The notes under the pieces were generated by a model that was not told where the DNA came from, did not search any database, and saw nothing but the letters and a program-made list of their open reading frames with translations. The translations under genes were made by a program, and so were the position numbers. Shown here piece after piece: positions 26,029-35,611 of a DNA stretch of 64,000 bases. Origin of the DNA: Chryseobacterium elymi. Its GTDB lineage: Bacteria > Bacteroidota > Bacteroidia > Flavobacteriales > Weeksellaceae. Position 1 is the stretch's first letter, and the number at the start of each line of letters is the position of its first letter. The stretch is from positions 186,001-250,000 of the forward strand of contig NZ_QNUH01000003.1 in assembly GCF_003385495.1 (NCBI RefSeq). The letters are read 5' to 3'.

Positions 26029-27477
26029 CTAGAACTCAGCGCTTTTCGGCGTCCTAGGGAAAGGAATCACATCTCTGATATTGGTCATTCCTGTTACGAA
26101 AAGAACCAGCCTCTCTAATCCTAAACCGAAGCCCGCATGCGGTACAGAACCGAATTTTCGGGTATCCAGGTACCACCAAAGCTCGTGCTCATCTACATGC
26201 ATATCTGCCATTTTCTGTTTCAGGACATCCAATCTTGCTTCTCTCTCCGATCCTCCGATGATCTCTCCGATACCCGGGAAAAGAACGTCCATTGCTGCAA
26301 CGGTCTTATTGTCATCATTCAGTTTCATATAGAAAGCTTTGATTTCTTTCGGATAGTCGAACAATACTACCGGGCTTTCAAAGTGTTTTTCAACAAGGTA
26401 TCTTTCATGCTCAGACTGAAGGTCCGTTCCCCAGTTTTCAACCGGATACTGGAACTTTCCTTTTTTATTTTCTTTTGAGTTCATCAGGATCTCAATTGCT
26501 TCCGTATAGCTTACACGTTTGAAACGTTTAGTTATAACATTCTGAAGTTTTTCGATAAGTCCTTCTTTTGCTCTGTCTTTTTCTGGTTTTCCTTTCTGCT
26601 CTTCCTCAAAACGTTTGTCAAGGAATTCAAGATCATCTTTACAGTGATCAAGAACATACTGGATCACATACTTTAAGAAATCTTCCGCAAGGTCGATATT
26701 GTCTTCAAGGTTATTAAAGGCTACTTCCGGCTCTATCATCCAGAATTCTGCAAGGTGTCTTGTCGTATTGGAATTTTCGGCACGGAAAGTAGGTCCGAAT
26801 GTATAAATCCTGCCCAATCCCATTGCTGCAGTTTCTCCTTCAAGCTGACCGGAAACCGTCAGGTTGGTTTTTTTCCCGAAGAAATCCTGTGCAAAATCAA
26901 TTTCACCGTTTTCAGTTCTTGGGATATTGTTCAGGTCAAAGTTGGTTACTCCAAACATTTCTCCAGCTCCTTCTGCATCAGCTCCTGTGATTACCGGTGT
27001 GTTGATATAGAAGAACTGGTTTTTGTTAAAGAATGAATGCACTGCAAAGCTAACCGCATGACGCACTCTGAAAACAGCTCCGAATAAATTCGTTCTGAAT
27101 CTTAAATGGGCCTGATCTCTCAGAACTTCCAAAGAGTGTTTTTTAGGCTGAAGAATCGTTTTATCTCTGTCTTCTGTAAAGTTATCTCCTAAAATAATAA
27201 TTTTTTTAGCCACAATCTCTACACTCTGTCCGGCTCCCTGACTTTCTACAACCTCACCTACTACCTTTAATGAAGCAGCTGTACTGATTTTATTGATAAC
27301 CTCTTCATCGAAATTTTCGAAATCAACAACAATCTGCAAATTATTAATCGTAGAACCATCATTTAGTGCTATAAAGCGATTGGCGCGGAATGTTCTTACC
27401 CAACCGTAAACCGTAATGTCATGATGTAATACTTTCTTGTAATCCTGTAGGATTTCTTTAATCGTCTGCTTTTTCAT
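26029..27477 (-). CDS. asnS: Asparaginyl-tRNA synthetase
   Basis: The protein has 482 residues and charges tRNA-Asn. It has an N-terminal OB-fold ([20 protein letters not shown]) and the class II motifs: motif 1 around [14 protein letters not shown], motif 2 with [21 protein letters not shown] (read in parts), and motif 3 [16 protein letters not shown]. The AsnRS-specific TRHLAEFW distinguishes it from AspRS. A -7 box lies 39 bases upstream. Confidence 0.96.
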   Translation of the reverse strand: MKKQTIKEILQDYKKVLHHDITVYGWVRTFRANRFIALNDGSTINNLQIVVDFENFDEEVINKISTAASLKVVGEVVESQGAGQSVEIVAKKIIILGDNFTEDRDKTILQPKKHSLEVLRDQAHLRFRTNLFGAVFRVRHAVSFAVHSFFNKNQFFYINTPVITGADAEGAGEMFGVTNFDLNNIPRTENGEIDFAQDFFGKKTNLTVSGQLEGETAAMGLGRIYTFGPTFRAENSNTTRHLAEFWMIEPEVAFNNLEDNIDLAEDFLKYVIQYVLDHCKDDLEFLDKRFEEEQKGKPEKDRAKEGLIEKLQNVITKRFKRVSYTEAIEILMNSKENKKGKFQYPVENWGTDLQSEHERYLVEKHFESPVVLFDYPKEIKAFYMKLNDDNKTVAAMDVLFPGIGEIIGGSEREARLDVLKQKMADMHVDEHELWWYLDTRKFGSVPHAGFGLGLERLVLFVTGMTNIRDVIPFPRTPKSAEF

Positions 27478-27800
27478 TTGTTGATTATAAATTTTCTTAT
27501 AAAAATTAACGTCTGCAAAGTTACAAAAAAACAGCGCAACTTGATGATTACGCTGTCTTTTTAAAAATCATTTATCAAAATATTGAATCTAAAACTATGC
27601 TATTGATATTATCTAGGCGATGATATAGTTTAGTGTACCAATTATAACTATTTTATTAAGCCTTCTATCAATACGTTTGTAACTACACATGCTATATTTA
27701 TTGTTCTGTTATAATTAATTTAGATTTTGTTAGAGCTTTAAATGGTAGATTAAAGTATATTAGTATCAAAAAATAATCTTTTGACAATAAATATATTCAG
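27478..27800. other. Divergent spacer between asnS and a small membrane protein
   Basis: It holds the asnS -7 box and an unexplained hairpin (27525-27556, ACAGCG / CGCTGT with T-runs on both sides). A 25-codon minus-strand frame around 27610-27690 is not Asn-rich and is not called. No RNA family recognised. Confidence 0.4.
27516..27523 (-). promoter_or_regulatory. -7 box TAACTTTG of asnS
   Basis: On the minus strand TAACTTTG matches TAnnTTTG; the start would be about 30 bases before the ATG. Confidence 0.65.
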
Positions 27801-28082
27801 ATGATCATCATATACCGTAAAACAGCTTTAATCGAAGGGCTTTCATATCTGATTTTGCTCTTCATCGCAATGCCTTTAAAGTACTTTTTTAATATACCGG
27901 AAGGGGTGAAATATTTTGGATGGATCCATGGAGTTTTGTTTCTTGTATTTCTGATAGCTCTTCTGTTATCCGCAATAAAATACAGATGGAATTTAAAAAG
28001 AGTCATATTGTATCTAATAGGTTCAGTACTTCCGTTTGTACCATTTATACTGGATAAAAGACTCAAAAAAGAATATTCATAA
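27801..28082 (+). CDS. DUF3817 small integral membrane protein
   Basis: The protein has 93 residues and three membrane helices (about 8-28, 42-60, 68-85). The opening KTALIEGLSYLILLFIAMPLKY and the central GWIHGVLFLVFLIAL, with the His in the second helix, are typical of DUF3817 (YdzA-like). Function is unknown. Downstream at 28129-28156 is a perfect two-copy tandem of ATTTATAATCAAAT; otherwise no feature is seen up to 28326. Confidence 0.8.
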   Translation: MIIIYRKTALIEGLSYLILLFIAMPLKYFFNIPEGVKYFGWIHGVLFLVFLIALLLSAIKYRWNLKRVILYLIGSVLPFVPFILDKRLKKEYS

Positions 28083-28326
28083 AAACGAGATGGCTATTCC
28101 CTGTTCCTGTATTTCATCAGCCACAATTATTTATAATCAAATATTTATAATCAAATTGAATAAAAGTTTTCAGACACTGAATGCTCACATACTTTTCGTG
28201 GCTATTATTTTAGAATTTAAAAAGTATCGGGAAGCTGCCCTATATCGGGATGTCAAAAGTTAATAAACGCGATACAGTTTATGCTTTTAAACGGCCTTCT
28301 TCTAACTCCCATTTCTCACATATTCT

Positions 28327-28926
28327 CTAATTAAAAAACACTGTTTTCTTCCACTCTTTTCCGTTTCGGATTCTCCAGGCATGATAGGAACTGGGTATGT
28401 CGTATTGCCATTTTGGAAGCAGCAAAACAATTAGAATAACATCAATATGAGATACAAACCCCAATCCAACTGTAAGATAAAATGCCCAGCCTGTTTGTTG
28501 AAATCCTATTAAAAAAGTAAAAGTAATCAGCAGGCTCAAACCCCACATTTTTGACAAAAAAGCATGGGTACAGGTTTCTTTCCCGAATTTCCAGATACTG
28601 ACAATATAGCAAAGTGCCTCCATGATGAAGATTAAAAGCACTCCATGCCATTCATTTTTAATTAATTCAGGATTCAAAAGATAGGCTGCAAATCCCAATG
28701 AAAGCCAGAAAATCAAATCAACCTGGCTGTCCAGTCTTCTTAACTTTTCTGATGAAACACCTACCTTTCTGGCAATAATTCCATCGAAAATATCCGTCAG
28801 TAAACCGAAATACATGAATGCTACAATTAAAAATCTTGATTCTGTACCTTTAAGATAAGCCAATAACAGAATAACCGGAGCAAGGATAAATCTGGTTGCG
28901 ATCAGCAGATATGGTAATTGTTTCAT
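28327..28926 (-). CDS. CDP-alcohol phosphatidyltransferase family protein
   Basis: The protein has 199 residues with six predicted helices. The family motif is DGIIARKVGVSSEKLRRLD then SQVD (about 47-69); the metal-binding Asp residues are all present, but the Gly that normally follows AR-x8 is Leu. The family attaches an alcohol head group to CDP-diacylglycerol in the inner membrane. The alcohol cannot be identified. The Gly change could alter the CDP site or indicate a divergent branch. Confidence 0.8.
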   Translation of the reverse strand: MKQLPYLLIATRFILAPVILLLAYLKGTESRFLIVAFMYFGLLTDIFDGIIARKVGVSSEKLRRLDSQVDLIFWLSLGFAAYLLNPELIKNEWHGVLLIFIMEALCYIVSIWKFGKETCTHAFLSKMWGLSLLITFTFLIGFQQTGWAFYLTVGLGFVSHIDVILIVLLLPKWQYDIPSSYHAWRIRNGKEWKKTVFFN

Positions 28927-28958
28927 AATTTTTTGTTTTCTTTAATCAATTATTTCAT

Positions 28959-29588
28959 CTAAAACTTAAAGTATATTCCTGTTTCTACGGAAAAAGAATT
29001 AAAATCTTTCGGAATTGTATTTCTGTACCAGAGTTGATAGGGTATGTATGAAGCCTGAATTCCCAATCCTATATTCTTTCTCCAGAATCTTATTCCTTGT
29101 CCAATTTTTAGTGATGCAACACTTTCCAGATTGGTGTCAATATGAATTGTATTTTGATTATCGTTTTGCTCAGGCTCATCAGATGGTATTCCTTTGCCGT
29201 CAAAGAATAAATTGTGAAAACTGAGTTCACTGACCCATTCTATTCTATTATTTCTCAGAGGATAATTTTTGACCAGCCTAGCACCCAAGTTCACTATAAA
29301 TTCCGGAGAGCACACCCGGTAAAACAGTCCCTTTTTACCATAATCAAAATCATACAAACTATTACTATAATTGAAGTTACCTCCTATTTCCAAGTGAGTA
29401 TTCGTTTCATCGACCGGATAGCGGTACCAATATCCAATGTAAAATCCAGGACTTTGCTTTACCTTTTCAGAAGAGAAATTCAGATAGCTACCAGCCTCGA
29501 TCATTGATCTTTTACGGTGATCATTGATTTCTACAGTTTGGGCTGTTATCTTTATACAGCATGCCAAACAAAAAATACACGTTTTCAT
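28959..29588 (-). CDS. Putative outer-membrane beta-barrel protein
   Basis: The protein has 209 residues. A signal peptide is followed by alternating-polarity strands and a final aromatic (SVETGIYFKF), typical of small outer-membrane barrels. No family is recognised. It ends a two-gene unit, three bases after the LA_2272-repeat-like gene, so the products may act together at the cell envelope. Confidence 0.6.
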   Translation of the reverse strand: MKTCIFCLACCIKITAQTVEINDHRKRSMIEAGSYLNFSSEKVKQSPGFYIGYWYRYPVDETNTHLEIGGNFNYSNSLYDFDYGKKGLFYRVCSPEFIVNLGARLVKNYPLRNNRIEWVSELSFHNLFFDGKGIPSDEPEQNDNQNTIHIDTNLESVASLKIGQGIRFWRKNIGLGIQASYIPYQLWYRNTIPKDFNSFSVETGIYFKF

Positions 29589-29591
29589 AAT

Positions 29592-30284
29592 TTAAAAGTT
29601 GATAAGTGGCAGTGTTCTTTTGGCATTCTTATTCCAGAAACCGATCTGAAGACCTTTATTCTTATCCGTTTTATTTACCAGACCTATTTGCAGACCTTTA
29701 TGATCTTTACTCACATTCACAGCTCCGGCCTGAAGACCTTTCATTGTTCCTGTATGGTTATAAAGTCCCAATTGAACCCCTCCGAATTGATCTGCTGTAT
29801 TGCTAAAAGAGATTAAAAGTCCTTTCCCGGTGCCTGCCGAATTATTGATAAAGGAAATATGCAGTCCGTTCAGCTTACCGGAGTTATTATTAAATCCGTT
29901 TACTGTAAACCCATTGGTGGTTTGTGCAACATGATACATTGAGATTCCAATTCCATTCAGTTTTTTTGCATTGGTAACTCCTCCTGTAGAAATATGAAGG
30001 CCGTTGATAGAAACTGTTGCCTGCTCATCGGCAGGAACTTTAATGGCATGAGGCAACAAAGGATAAATCAAAGAAAATGGATTCCCCTGCAGATTAAACC
30101 CGTTGATTGTTTGGGATTGATAATCATCCATTACACCAAGATTAATCCCATTGGTATTTTCCACTTTAGCTTTCGGAGTAAATGTAATTACATTTGATTT
30201 TATTCTTTCAACCTGCAAACTATCCTGAGCACTGATGACACTTCCCGTAAAGAGACCGATCATCATTAACAATTTTATTTTCAT
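29592..30284 (-). CDS. Secreted protein with LA_2272-type GLQIG repeats
   Basis: The protein has 230 residues with a signal peptide ending near SVISAQD. From about residue 110 to the end it consists of imperfect units of about 20 residues: NGLHISFINNSAGTGK, GLLISFSNTADQF, GVQLGLYNHTGTMK, GLQAGAVNVSKDHK, GLQIGLVNKTDKNK, GLQIGFWNKNAKR. These resemble the LA_2272 surface-repeat family and likely form a regular beta-structure. The gene is first of the pair with the barrel protein and divergent from a helix-turn-helix regulator. Confidence 0.7.
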   Translation of the reverse strand: MKIKLLMMIGLFTGSVISAQDSLQVERIKSNVITFTPKAKVENTNGINLGVMDDYQSQTINGFNLQGNPFSLIYPLLPHAIKVPADEQATVSINGLHISTGGVTNAKKLNGIGISMYHVAQTTNGFTVNGFNNNSGKLNGLHISFINNSAGTGKGLLISFSNTADQFGGVQLGLYNHTGTMKGLQAGAVNVSKDHKGLQIGLVNKTDKNKGLQIGFWNKNAKRTLPLINF

Positions 30285-30366
30285 AACTGATTGTTTTAAA
30301 ATTATGCTTCAAAATTATCGGTGAAAAACGCAGATCTGAATGCGAAAAAAAATTAAAATAATTAAG

Positions 30367-30374
30367 TACATTTG
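30367..30374 (+). promoter_or_regulatory. -7 box TACATTTG of the HTH regulator
   Basis: An exact TAnnTTTG match 16 bases before the ATG at 30390, implying a very short leader. Confidence 0.6.
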
Positions 30375-30389
30375 TGAAAATCACAAAAC

Positions 30390-31316
30390 ATGTATCAGGA
30401 ACTTTTACTTAAGGAAATCCGCAGAAAAATAGGTGATAAATCTTTGAATGATGAAATTGCCAATATTCTCAATATAAGTTATGATGCATCGCACAGAAGA
30501 ACCTCTCTGAAAGCGAAATTCAGTTTTGAAGAAGCTTTGGAACTGGCCAAATATTATCAGATTTCTCTCAATCAATTTATAACTTCGGATCAACAGCTTG
30601 TGGTTCAGAAAACCTCGGTTGTGAACGAAACAGACGATTTACAGTCCTTTTTTCAGAATAATCTCAGCATTTTTGAAAATCTTCCGCTTTCTGATGAGAT
30701 GACTATTTATTATTCGGCGAAGGATATTCCATTTTTTTATACCCTTTCAGATACCCTGCTTTCCCGTTTTAAAATTTATGTCTGGATGAATTTGCTTAAC
30801 GCGAAACAGGTTTTCATTCCTTTTCTGCAGTTTTCTCCTCCATATTTTGAATCGAACACCCAGGAGCTAAAGAAAAAGTATGAAACACAAAATATAATTG
30901 AATTGTGGAATGACAGTACAATCTCCAGTATTTTGCAACAGATCCTGTTTTATTACGAGACCGGACTTTTACAAAAAAAAGAAGGTGAAATTATTCTGAA
31001 AGAACTTAAGGAACTTATAGAATATATTGAACGAAAAACAGAGAACAATCCGAAGTTTCACCTGTATGAAAATGAATTAATGCATCTTTCCAACGACATT
31101 TTTTTTCATCATCCGAAACAGTCACTTTTTGCCATACCTGTCAATATGTTCGGATATATTCTGATCAACGATGCAAAGACCTGCGGTGAAGCAATAAATT
31201 ATTTTGAGCATCAGATCAAAAATTCAAAGTCTCTGAACACTTCCGGAAACCGCGACAGAAAAGTATTTTTCAATAAAATGTATGAAAAGATTGAAAATTT
31301 AAGCCACAAACTATAG
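30390..31316 (+). CDS. Cro/C1-like helix-turn-helix regulator with long effector domain
   Basis: The protein has 308 residues. The N-terminal 65 residues hold an HTH (LNDEIANILNISYDASHRR, then FSFEEALELAKYYQISLNQF). The 240-residue remainder is helical and leucine/aromatic-rich with no recognisable ligand pocket. Similar long HTH proteins are frequent in Chryseobacterium-like genomes. It is divergent from the GLQIG-repeat gene and may control that pair, an inference from position. Confidence 0.65.
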   Translation: MYQELLLKEIRRKIGDKSLNDEIANILNISYDASHRRTSLKAKFSFEEALELAKYYQISLNQFITSDQQLVVQKTSVVNETDDLQSFFQNNLSIFENLPLSDEMTIYYSAKDIPFFYTLSDTLLSRFKIYVWMNLLNAKQVFIPFLQFSPPYFESNTQELKKKYETQNIIELWNDSTISSILQQILFYYETGLLQKKEGEIILKELKELIEYIERKTENNPKFHLYENELMHLSNDIFFHHPKQSLFAIPVNMFGYILINDAKTCGEAINYFEHQIKNSKSLNTSGNRDRKVFFNKMYEKIENLSHKL

Positions 31317-31380
31317 CATAAAAAACCTTTATAATGATGAAACTTTTAATTAAAATAGATACATTTAATAAAAATAAACC

Positions 31381-32431
31381 ATGAGGATTCCATTTGTACT
31401 GATGTTTTGTGTATTGTCATCCTGCTATAGTCCCAAAACGGACATAGAAGAAGATAAACATCCTGAAATCCCCGAATTTCCCCTGTTTTCAGATCCGGCA
31501 ATCCGGTTGGAAAAAGTAATGGAACTTCCCCTTTCACAAAAAGACAACTGCACCTATCTGGTGAAAGACACTTATTTTTTCATCTACAATTATCCTAGAA
31601 CAGATTCCCATAAGAATCACACCAACAGACTATTTATCATGAATAAAGGTAAACTGGCAATTGTTGAGAAATGGAAAAACATCCCCGCAATCAATAATCT
31701 GGCTTTCCTTGATCCTGCCGGTAATCTGTATGCCAATAACCGGAAATATATCACTCCGGATTACCGTTACAAAAAAATTCTTCCGTTTTATAATCTGGAT
31801 GATGTCACGAAAAAATATGAGCACCTTTTTCATGTGGGAGAATCTGAAAAAGACAGTGCACAAAAAAATCGCTGATGAGCAGGCTGCTCTCCAAAAAAAC
31901 ATTCTGAATAAAGCAGATCAAATCCTGCTGATACCCGGAGAAACCAATGGCGGAATTCAGGGCTATGCGGCTTACGGTGATAATTACCTGTTCAATCCGG
32001 GACAGAAAAACAGTTTCTTCGTTTCTTCAAACCTTCTGGGAACGCTGAAAAAAGATTCTGCTACATCATCCGGAGACAGTGATCCGCTTTATGTAAAGCT
32101 CCGTCCAAAAATAGAGCTCTCTTCCCGGAAAACTAATTTCTCGACCAGGATCCATAATGAATTTATAGACTCCGTGTCTTTCAAGATCAAGGATAAAATC
32201 GTTTCGGGAAACCAATGGTTCAGCACAGGGAATCATTTTGTGGCCTCTTTCGGCTATCATCCGGTCTACATGTATTATTATGATGTACAAATGGGAAATA
32301 AAACAGTTTCCACGAAGGAAAACCACACAAAAATAGTTGCTTCTGATCCTATCCGGACTCAAGCAGGTAAATATTTTCTGGTAAGTAATTTGAAAGAGGG
32401 TAAGTTTCAGATTTATTATCTGAAAAACTGA
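31381..32431 (+). pseudogene. Lipoprotein-like gene broken by one frameshift
   Basis: Two overlapping frames join into one protein of about 350 residues. The first starts MRIPFVLMFCVLSSCYS, a lipoprotein signal with Cys in LSSC, and ends within DSAQKNR. The second continues from KKIADEQAALQKNIL to the stop. The break is at an A7 run near 31862; with six A residues the reading is continuous. The first half (LFIMNKGKLAIVEKW, YANNRKYITPDY) is beta-propeller-like. I cannot name the family. The shift is a one-base gain, so sequence error is possible. Confidence 0.65.
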
Positions 32432-32433
32432 TA

Positions 32434-32976
32434 TTATTCGTCTTTTTTAGAAGGAACTAAAAAGACATCGATAAGTCCTTCCGGAAGCTGCATTTTGATA
32501 AACCTTTCTTCCCGGTTCACCTCAAGAATCCAGTCTTTGATGATAGGGATTACCACTTCTTTTCCATCCAGGTTGGTTACGAAATAGTTTTGGGCAGTCT
32601 GATCATTTACAGATCTTATCACACCACATTCTTTGTCATTTTCATCAAGGATATCGAAACCGATGATTTCATGATAGTAAAATTGCTTTCCTGAAAGTTT
32701 TGGAAGTGTAGAAAGCGGTAAGTAGACATTTTTTCCTAAGGATTGGTCTACCAATGCCTCGGAAGAGTTTTTAAAGGCAAGATTCAGCGCATCGTTTTTA
32801 CTCCATGCTGATCGTTCAATAAAAAAAGGAACCAATAATCCGTTGATTTCAACGAATATTGATTCCAATTTATTGTAAAGCTCGGGTTGATCGGTATCCA
32901 GTTTAAGGATAACGTTTCCCGCAAGGCCATGTCTGCGTGTGATTTTTCCTAGTAAATAGCAATCTTCTTTACGCAT
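32434..32976 (-). CDS. rimM: Ribosome maturation factor RimM
   Basis: The protein has 180 residues. It has the N-terminal barrel (YLLGKITRRHGLAGNVILKL) and the PRC-barrel C-domain (FDILDENDKECGVIRSVND, then VVIPIIKDWILEVN). RimM binds S19 and helps assemble the 30S head. It follows rpsP by 12 bases, the order found across bacteria. Confidence 0.95.
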   Translation of the reverse strand: MRKEDCYLLGKITRRHGLAGNVILKLDTDQPELYNKLESIFVEINGLLVPFFIERSAWSKNDALNLAFKNSSEALVDQSLGKNVYLPLSTLPKLSGKQFYYHEIIGFDILDENDKECGVIRSVNDQTAQNYFVTNLDGKEVVIPIIKDWILEVNREERFIKMQLPEGLIDVFLVPSKKDE

Positions 32977-32988
32977 ACAGGGTTATTC

Positions 32989-33555
32989 TTAAGCTTCAGT
33001 GTTTTCTTCAGTTTCAGCAGCAGGAGCTTCTCCTTCTGTAGCTTCAGCAGCAACTTCTTCAGCAGGTGCATTAGCAGCTTCTTCAGCAGCTTTAGCATCA
33101 GCTTCTACTTGTGCAGCAGCAGCGATTCTAGCTTCGTTTACTTTAGCTTCAGCTTCTAAAGCAGCTTTCTTAGCGTCAGCCTGAGCTTTAGTTAAACCTT
33201 CAACTTTACCTTGTACTTTTTGTTCTTTAGATTCTACCCAAGCATTGAATCTTTTTTCAGCTTCAGCTTCGTCAAAAGCACCTTTAGCAACACCACCTTG
33301 TAAGTGTTTTTTGTAAAGGGCACCTTTATAAGAAAGGATCGCTCTTGCAGTATCAGTTGGCTGAGCACCGTTGTTTAACCACTTTACAGCAGAATCAACG
33401 TTCAAATCGATAGTTGCAGGGTTAGTAATTGGGTTGTAAGTTCCTAGCTTCTCGATGAATCTACCATCTCTTCTAGCTCTAGAATCTGCAACCACGATGT
33501 GGAAGAAAGGCTTACCTTTTTTACCGTGTCTTTGTAATCTGATTTTTACTGACAT
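32989..33555 (-). CDS. rpsP: 30S ribosomal protein S16 with long Ala/Glu-rich C-terminal extension
   Basis: The protein has 188 residues; the S16 core covers about the first 80 ([45 protein letters not shown]). A helical extension of about 100 residues ends in a low-complexity Ala/Glu-rich tail ([20 protein letters not shown]). Extended S16 is common in Bacteroidota. It is the first gene of the pair with rimM. A minus-strand frame over the tail is a shadow. Confidence 0.96.
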   Translation of the reverse strand: MSVKIRLQRHGKKGKPFFHIVVADSRARRDGRFIEKLGTYNPITNPATIDLNVDSAVKWLNNGAQPTDTARAILSYKGALYKKHLQGGVAKGAFDEAEAEKRFNAWVESKEQKVQGKVEGLTKAQADAKKAALEAEAKVNEARIAAAAQVEADAKAAEEAANAPAEEVAAEATEGEAPAAETEENTEA

Positions 33556-33686
33556 AATGTTGTGAATTTTATGGGAACTCGTCCCAGTTAAATATTTAAG
33601 AGTGCAAAGATAATACTTTTTCTGATATGTTAATAAGTTGATACGATAATTTGTTGATTTTTCTATCTCGTATCATAATTATTGAT

Positions 33687-34205
33687 CTATTCTCCTGTCA
33701 GGTTACCCATGTAGAAAAGTCCCAGGCATTTCTGATTTTCCTCAATAGTTAAAGATTCTTTAAGATGGTTTACAATAGCTGGGGAACTCCAGTAGCAGCC
33801 TACATGATGGGCGGTACAGGTAAGGTACATATTTTGAACTGCCATGGAAACAGCAGCAATCTCTTCCCATTCCGGAACCATGCCACTGAAATTGATCACA
33901 ATGGAAACAACAGCGTCTGCTTTATTAATTTTGAAGCCGATATCCTGGTATTTCTTCTCCAGAAAAGTCTGTTCGGCCTGCGTAGCTTTGTAAATAGCCT
34001 GCATTTCTGAAGCTAACCTTGCTTTTTCTTCTCCTTTAAAAATCTTAAAACGCCACGGTTTTGTACGCTTATGATTAGGAGCTAAAGTTGCTGAGTGTAA
34101 AATTTCATTTATGATTTCCTGAGATATTTCGTTTTCAGAATAATCTTTTGGGAATATACTTCTCCTTTGTTCTATGATGTTTTTTAAAATTTCTGCATTA
34201 TTCAT
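33687..34205 (-). CDS. Nitroreductase family protein (YdjA-like)
   Basis: The protein has 172 residues. FMN-binding features are RRSIFPKDY near residue 15, SATLAPNHKRTKPWRF near 50, and the C-terminal GLFYMGNLTGE. The short length and HKRTKPWRF motif match the minimal YdjA-type nitroreductases, which are dimeric FMN oxidoreductases with NADPH. No biosynthetic context is visible. Confidence 0.85.
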   Translation of the reverse strand: MNNAEILKNIIEQRRSIFPKDYSENEISQEIINEILHSATLAPNHKRTKPWRFKIFKGEEKARLASEMQAIYKATQAEQTFLEKKYQDIGFKINKADAVVSIVINFSGMVPEWEEIAAVSMAVQNMYLTCTAHHVGCYWSSPAIVNHLKESLTIEENQKCLGLFYMGNLTGE

Positions 34206-34246
34206 ACGGCAAATTTACAATATGTAATTGAATGCATTACATTGAT

Positions 34247-34885
34247 TTATTCCTGATTTTTCAACAGTAAACTTCGTTTTCTGTACATTTTGTAATTCGT
34301 GAATAGAAATGTGAAGCCAACTGTCAAAACCAGGCTTCTTGAAATCCAAAGCTCCAGATCCCGCGGAACAGTCCCCGAAAATGATAAATAAAGAAGACAG
34401 ACGGTGTAAATGATTCCGGCATTGATCCAGATGCGCCCCGGATCCGGATAAAATTTTACGGTCATCGAACGGTTATACCCAAGAACAGGCAAGAGCTTAT
34501 GATGATCCCAGATTAATAGTATAATTACAGCAACCATCATCAGCGAAGTTATCACCCAGGTTCCAGTAAAAGAAAGACTGATGGTTATGATCCAGATATT
34601 GCTTAATATGGCTAGAAACATAAGAGTTCCTAAGACTGCGTACCGCTGTGTCATGAGTAAAATTCCGGCCACAACCTGGCAAAGCCCTAAAAAATTCCAG
34701 TAAAACCCCGTCCGGTACATGGCCTCAAAGAAATATCCGATAGGAGTATCCGTTGAAAGCATGGTAAATCTATTTCCCAATAGTTTCGTAATGCCGGAAG
34801 GAAAAAATGCAAATGCCACCAAATACCGTAAGTGAATAATGATCCACTGATTTAATCCGTTTGTCCGTAGTTTTTCAAATGTCAT
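34247..34885 (-). CDS. Integral membrane protein, DoxX-like
   Basis: The frame is open further upstream to 35047, but the ATG at 34885 (MTFEKLRTNGLNQW) is the likely start, giving 212 residues; the upstream part is low-complexity and unrelated. At least five membrane helices are seen. FAFFPSGITKLLGNRF is the DoxX/DoxD-type first helix and GLCQVVAGILLM a later one. No enzyme motif is visible. Function unknown. Confidence 0.65.
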   Translation of the reverse strand: MTFEKLRTNGLNQWIIIHLRYLVAFAFFPSGITKLLGNRFTMLSTDTPIGYFFEAMYRTGFYWNFLGLCQVVAGILLMTQRYAVLGTLMFLAILSNIWIITISLSFTGTWVITSLMMVAVIILLIWDHHKLLPVLGYNRSMTVKFYPDPGRIWINAGIIYTVCLLYLSFSGTVPRDLELWISRSLVLTVGFTFLFTNYKMYRKRSLLLKNQE

Positions 34886-35043
34886 GGCATATAAGTTTTG
34901 AGAGTGTGTGAAGGGTTGGAGATTCTGAGCGTGTTTGTATTTCTGGAAATAATTGGTAACAACTGAGTTAAAGACTGCAAAATCCGATGTCTGAAATTCA
35001 GCATTAGGCTCTTGATTCTTGGCTCCTGATTCTGATTTCCCAA

Positions 35044-35493
35044 TCAAATCACCTCTACAATCTTCTGATGGATATTATTCAATGTAAAAGCATCACCGGA
35101 TTTCATGCCCATCATTTTTTTAGCCATAGGGCTTTCCGGGGAAATAGCGTAAAAACGGTCGCCTTCATAAAAGAATTCTCCCAATGAAACCGAAATATAG
35201 AAACGGGCTTTGTTGGTGATCACCAGAGAACCCAGCTGTATTCTTTCAGTAGAAGTGTTCAGAACTTTTGACATATTTCTTTTAAGATCATTCAAAGCAC
35301 CTAACTGACGCTGCATCTGATAAATTTCTTCCTGCATTTCCTCCCTCATACTGTCATATTTTGGGGTCTTTTTAATATCCCGGCTTGCTTCCAGGGTAAA
35401 CTCGATAAAATTTTTAAGCTTTTCTATTTTTTCAGAAATCACTGTTTTTACGTAATCTCTTATATCACTTTTCTCAAATACGATCTTCTCCAT
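35044..35493 (-). CDS. GreA/GreB-like transcription elongation factor
   Basis: The start is the ATG at 35493 (MEKIVFEKSDIRDYV), giving 149 residues; the frame extends upstream without a sensible product. An N-terminal coiled coil (about 18-75) is followed by the FKBP-like Gre C-domain (IQLGSLVITNKARFYI, then AISPESPMAKKMMGMKSGD). The SP-x-AKK-x-GxKxGD stretch is diagnostic of Gre. It would rescue backtracked RNA polymerase or act as a Gre-like regulator; the acidic tip residues of the coiled coil are not certain by eye. Confidence 0.8.
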   Translation of the reverse strand: MEKIVFEKSDIRDYVKTVISEKIEKLKNFIEFTLEASRDIKKTPKYDSMREEMQEEIYQMQRQLGALNDLKRNMSKVLNTSTERIQLGSLVITNKARFYISVSLGEFFYEGDRFYAISPESPMAKKMMGMKSGDAFTLNNIHQKIVEVI

Positions 35494-35611
35494 GAATCTA
35501 ATCTTTACATAAAGATAATAATTTTTTAAAATAACCTGAGCCCGGATAATAAAATGTGTAATCCAAAAAAAGGCAGCAAAAAAGCCTTGCATTTCTACAA
35601 GGCTTATATCT

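Noticed and set aside
27600..27700. Leader peptide for asnS on the minus strand
   Set aside because: The 25-codon frame has no run of Asn codons, and the asnS promoter lies downstream of the hairpin, so the tyrS-type layout is not met.
32999..33184. Ser/Ala-rich plus-strand frame
   Set aside because: Shadow of the low-complexity Ala/Glu-rich tail of ribosomal protein S16 on the other strand.
34886..35047. N-terminal extension of the DoxX-like protein
   Set aside because: Low-complexity, unlike the family; the ATG at 34885 leads directly into the first membrane helix.
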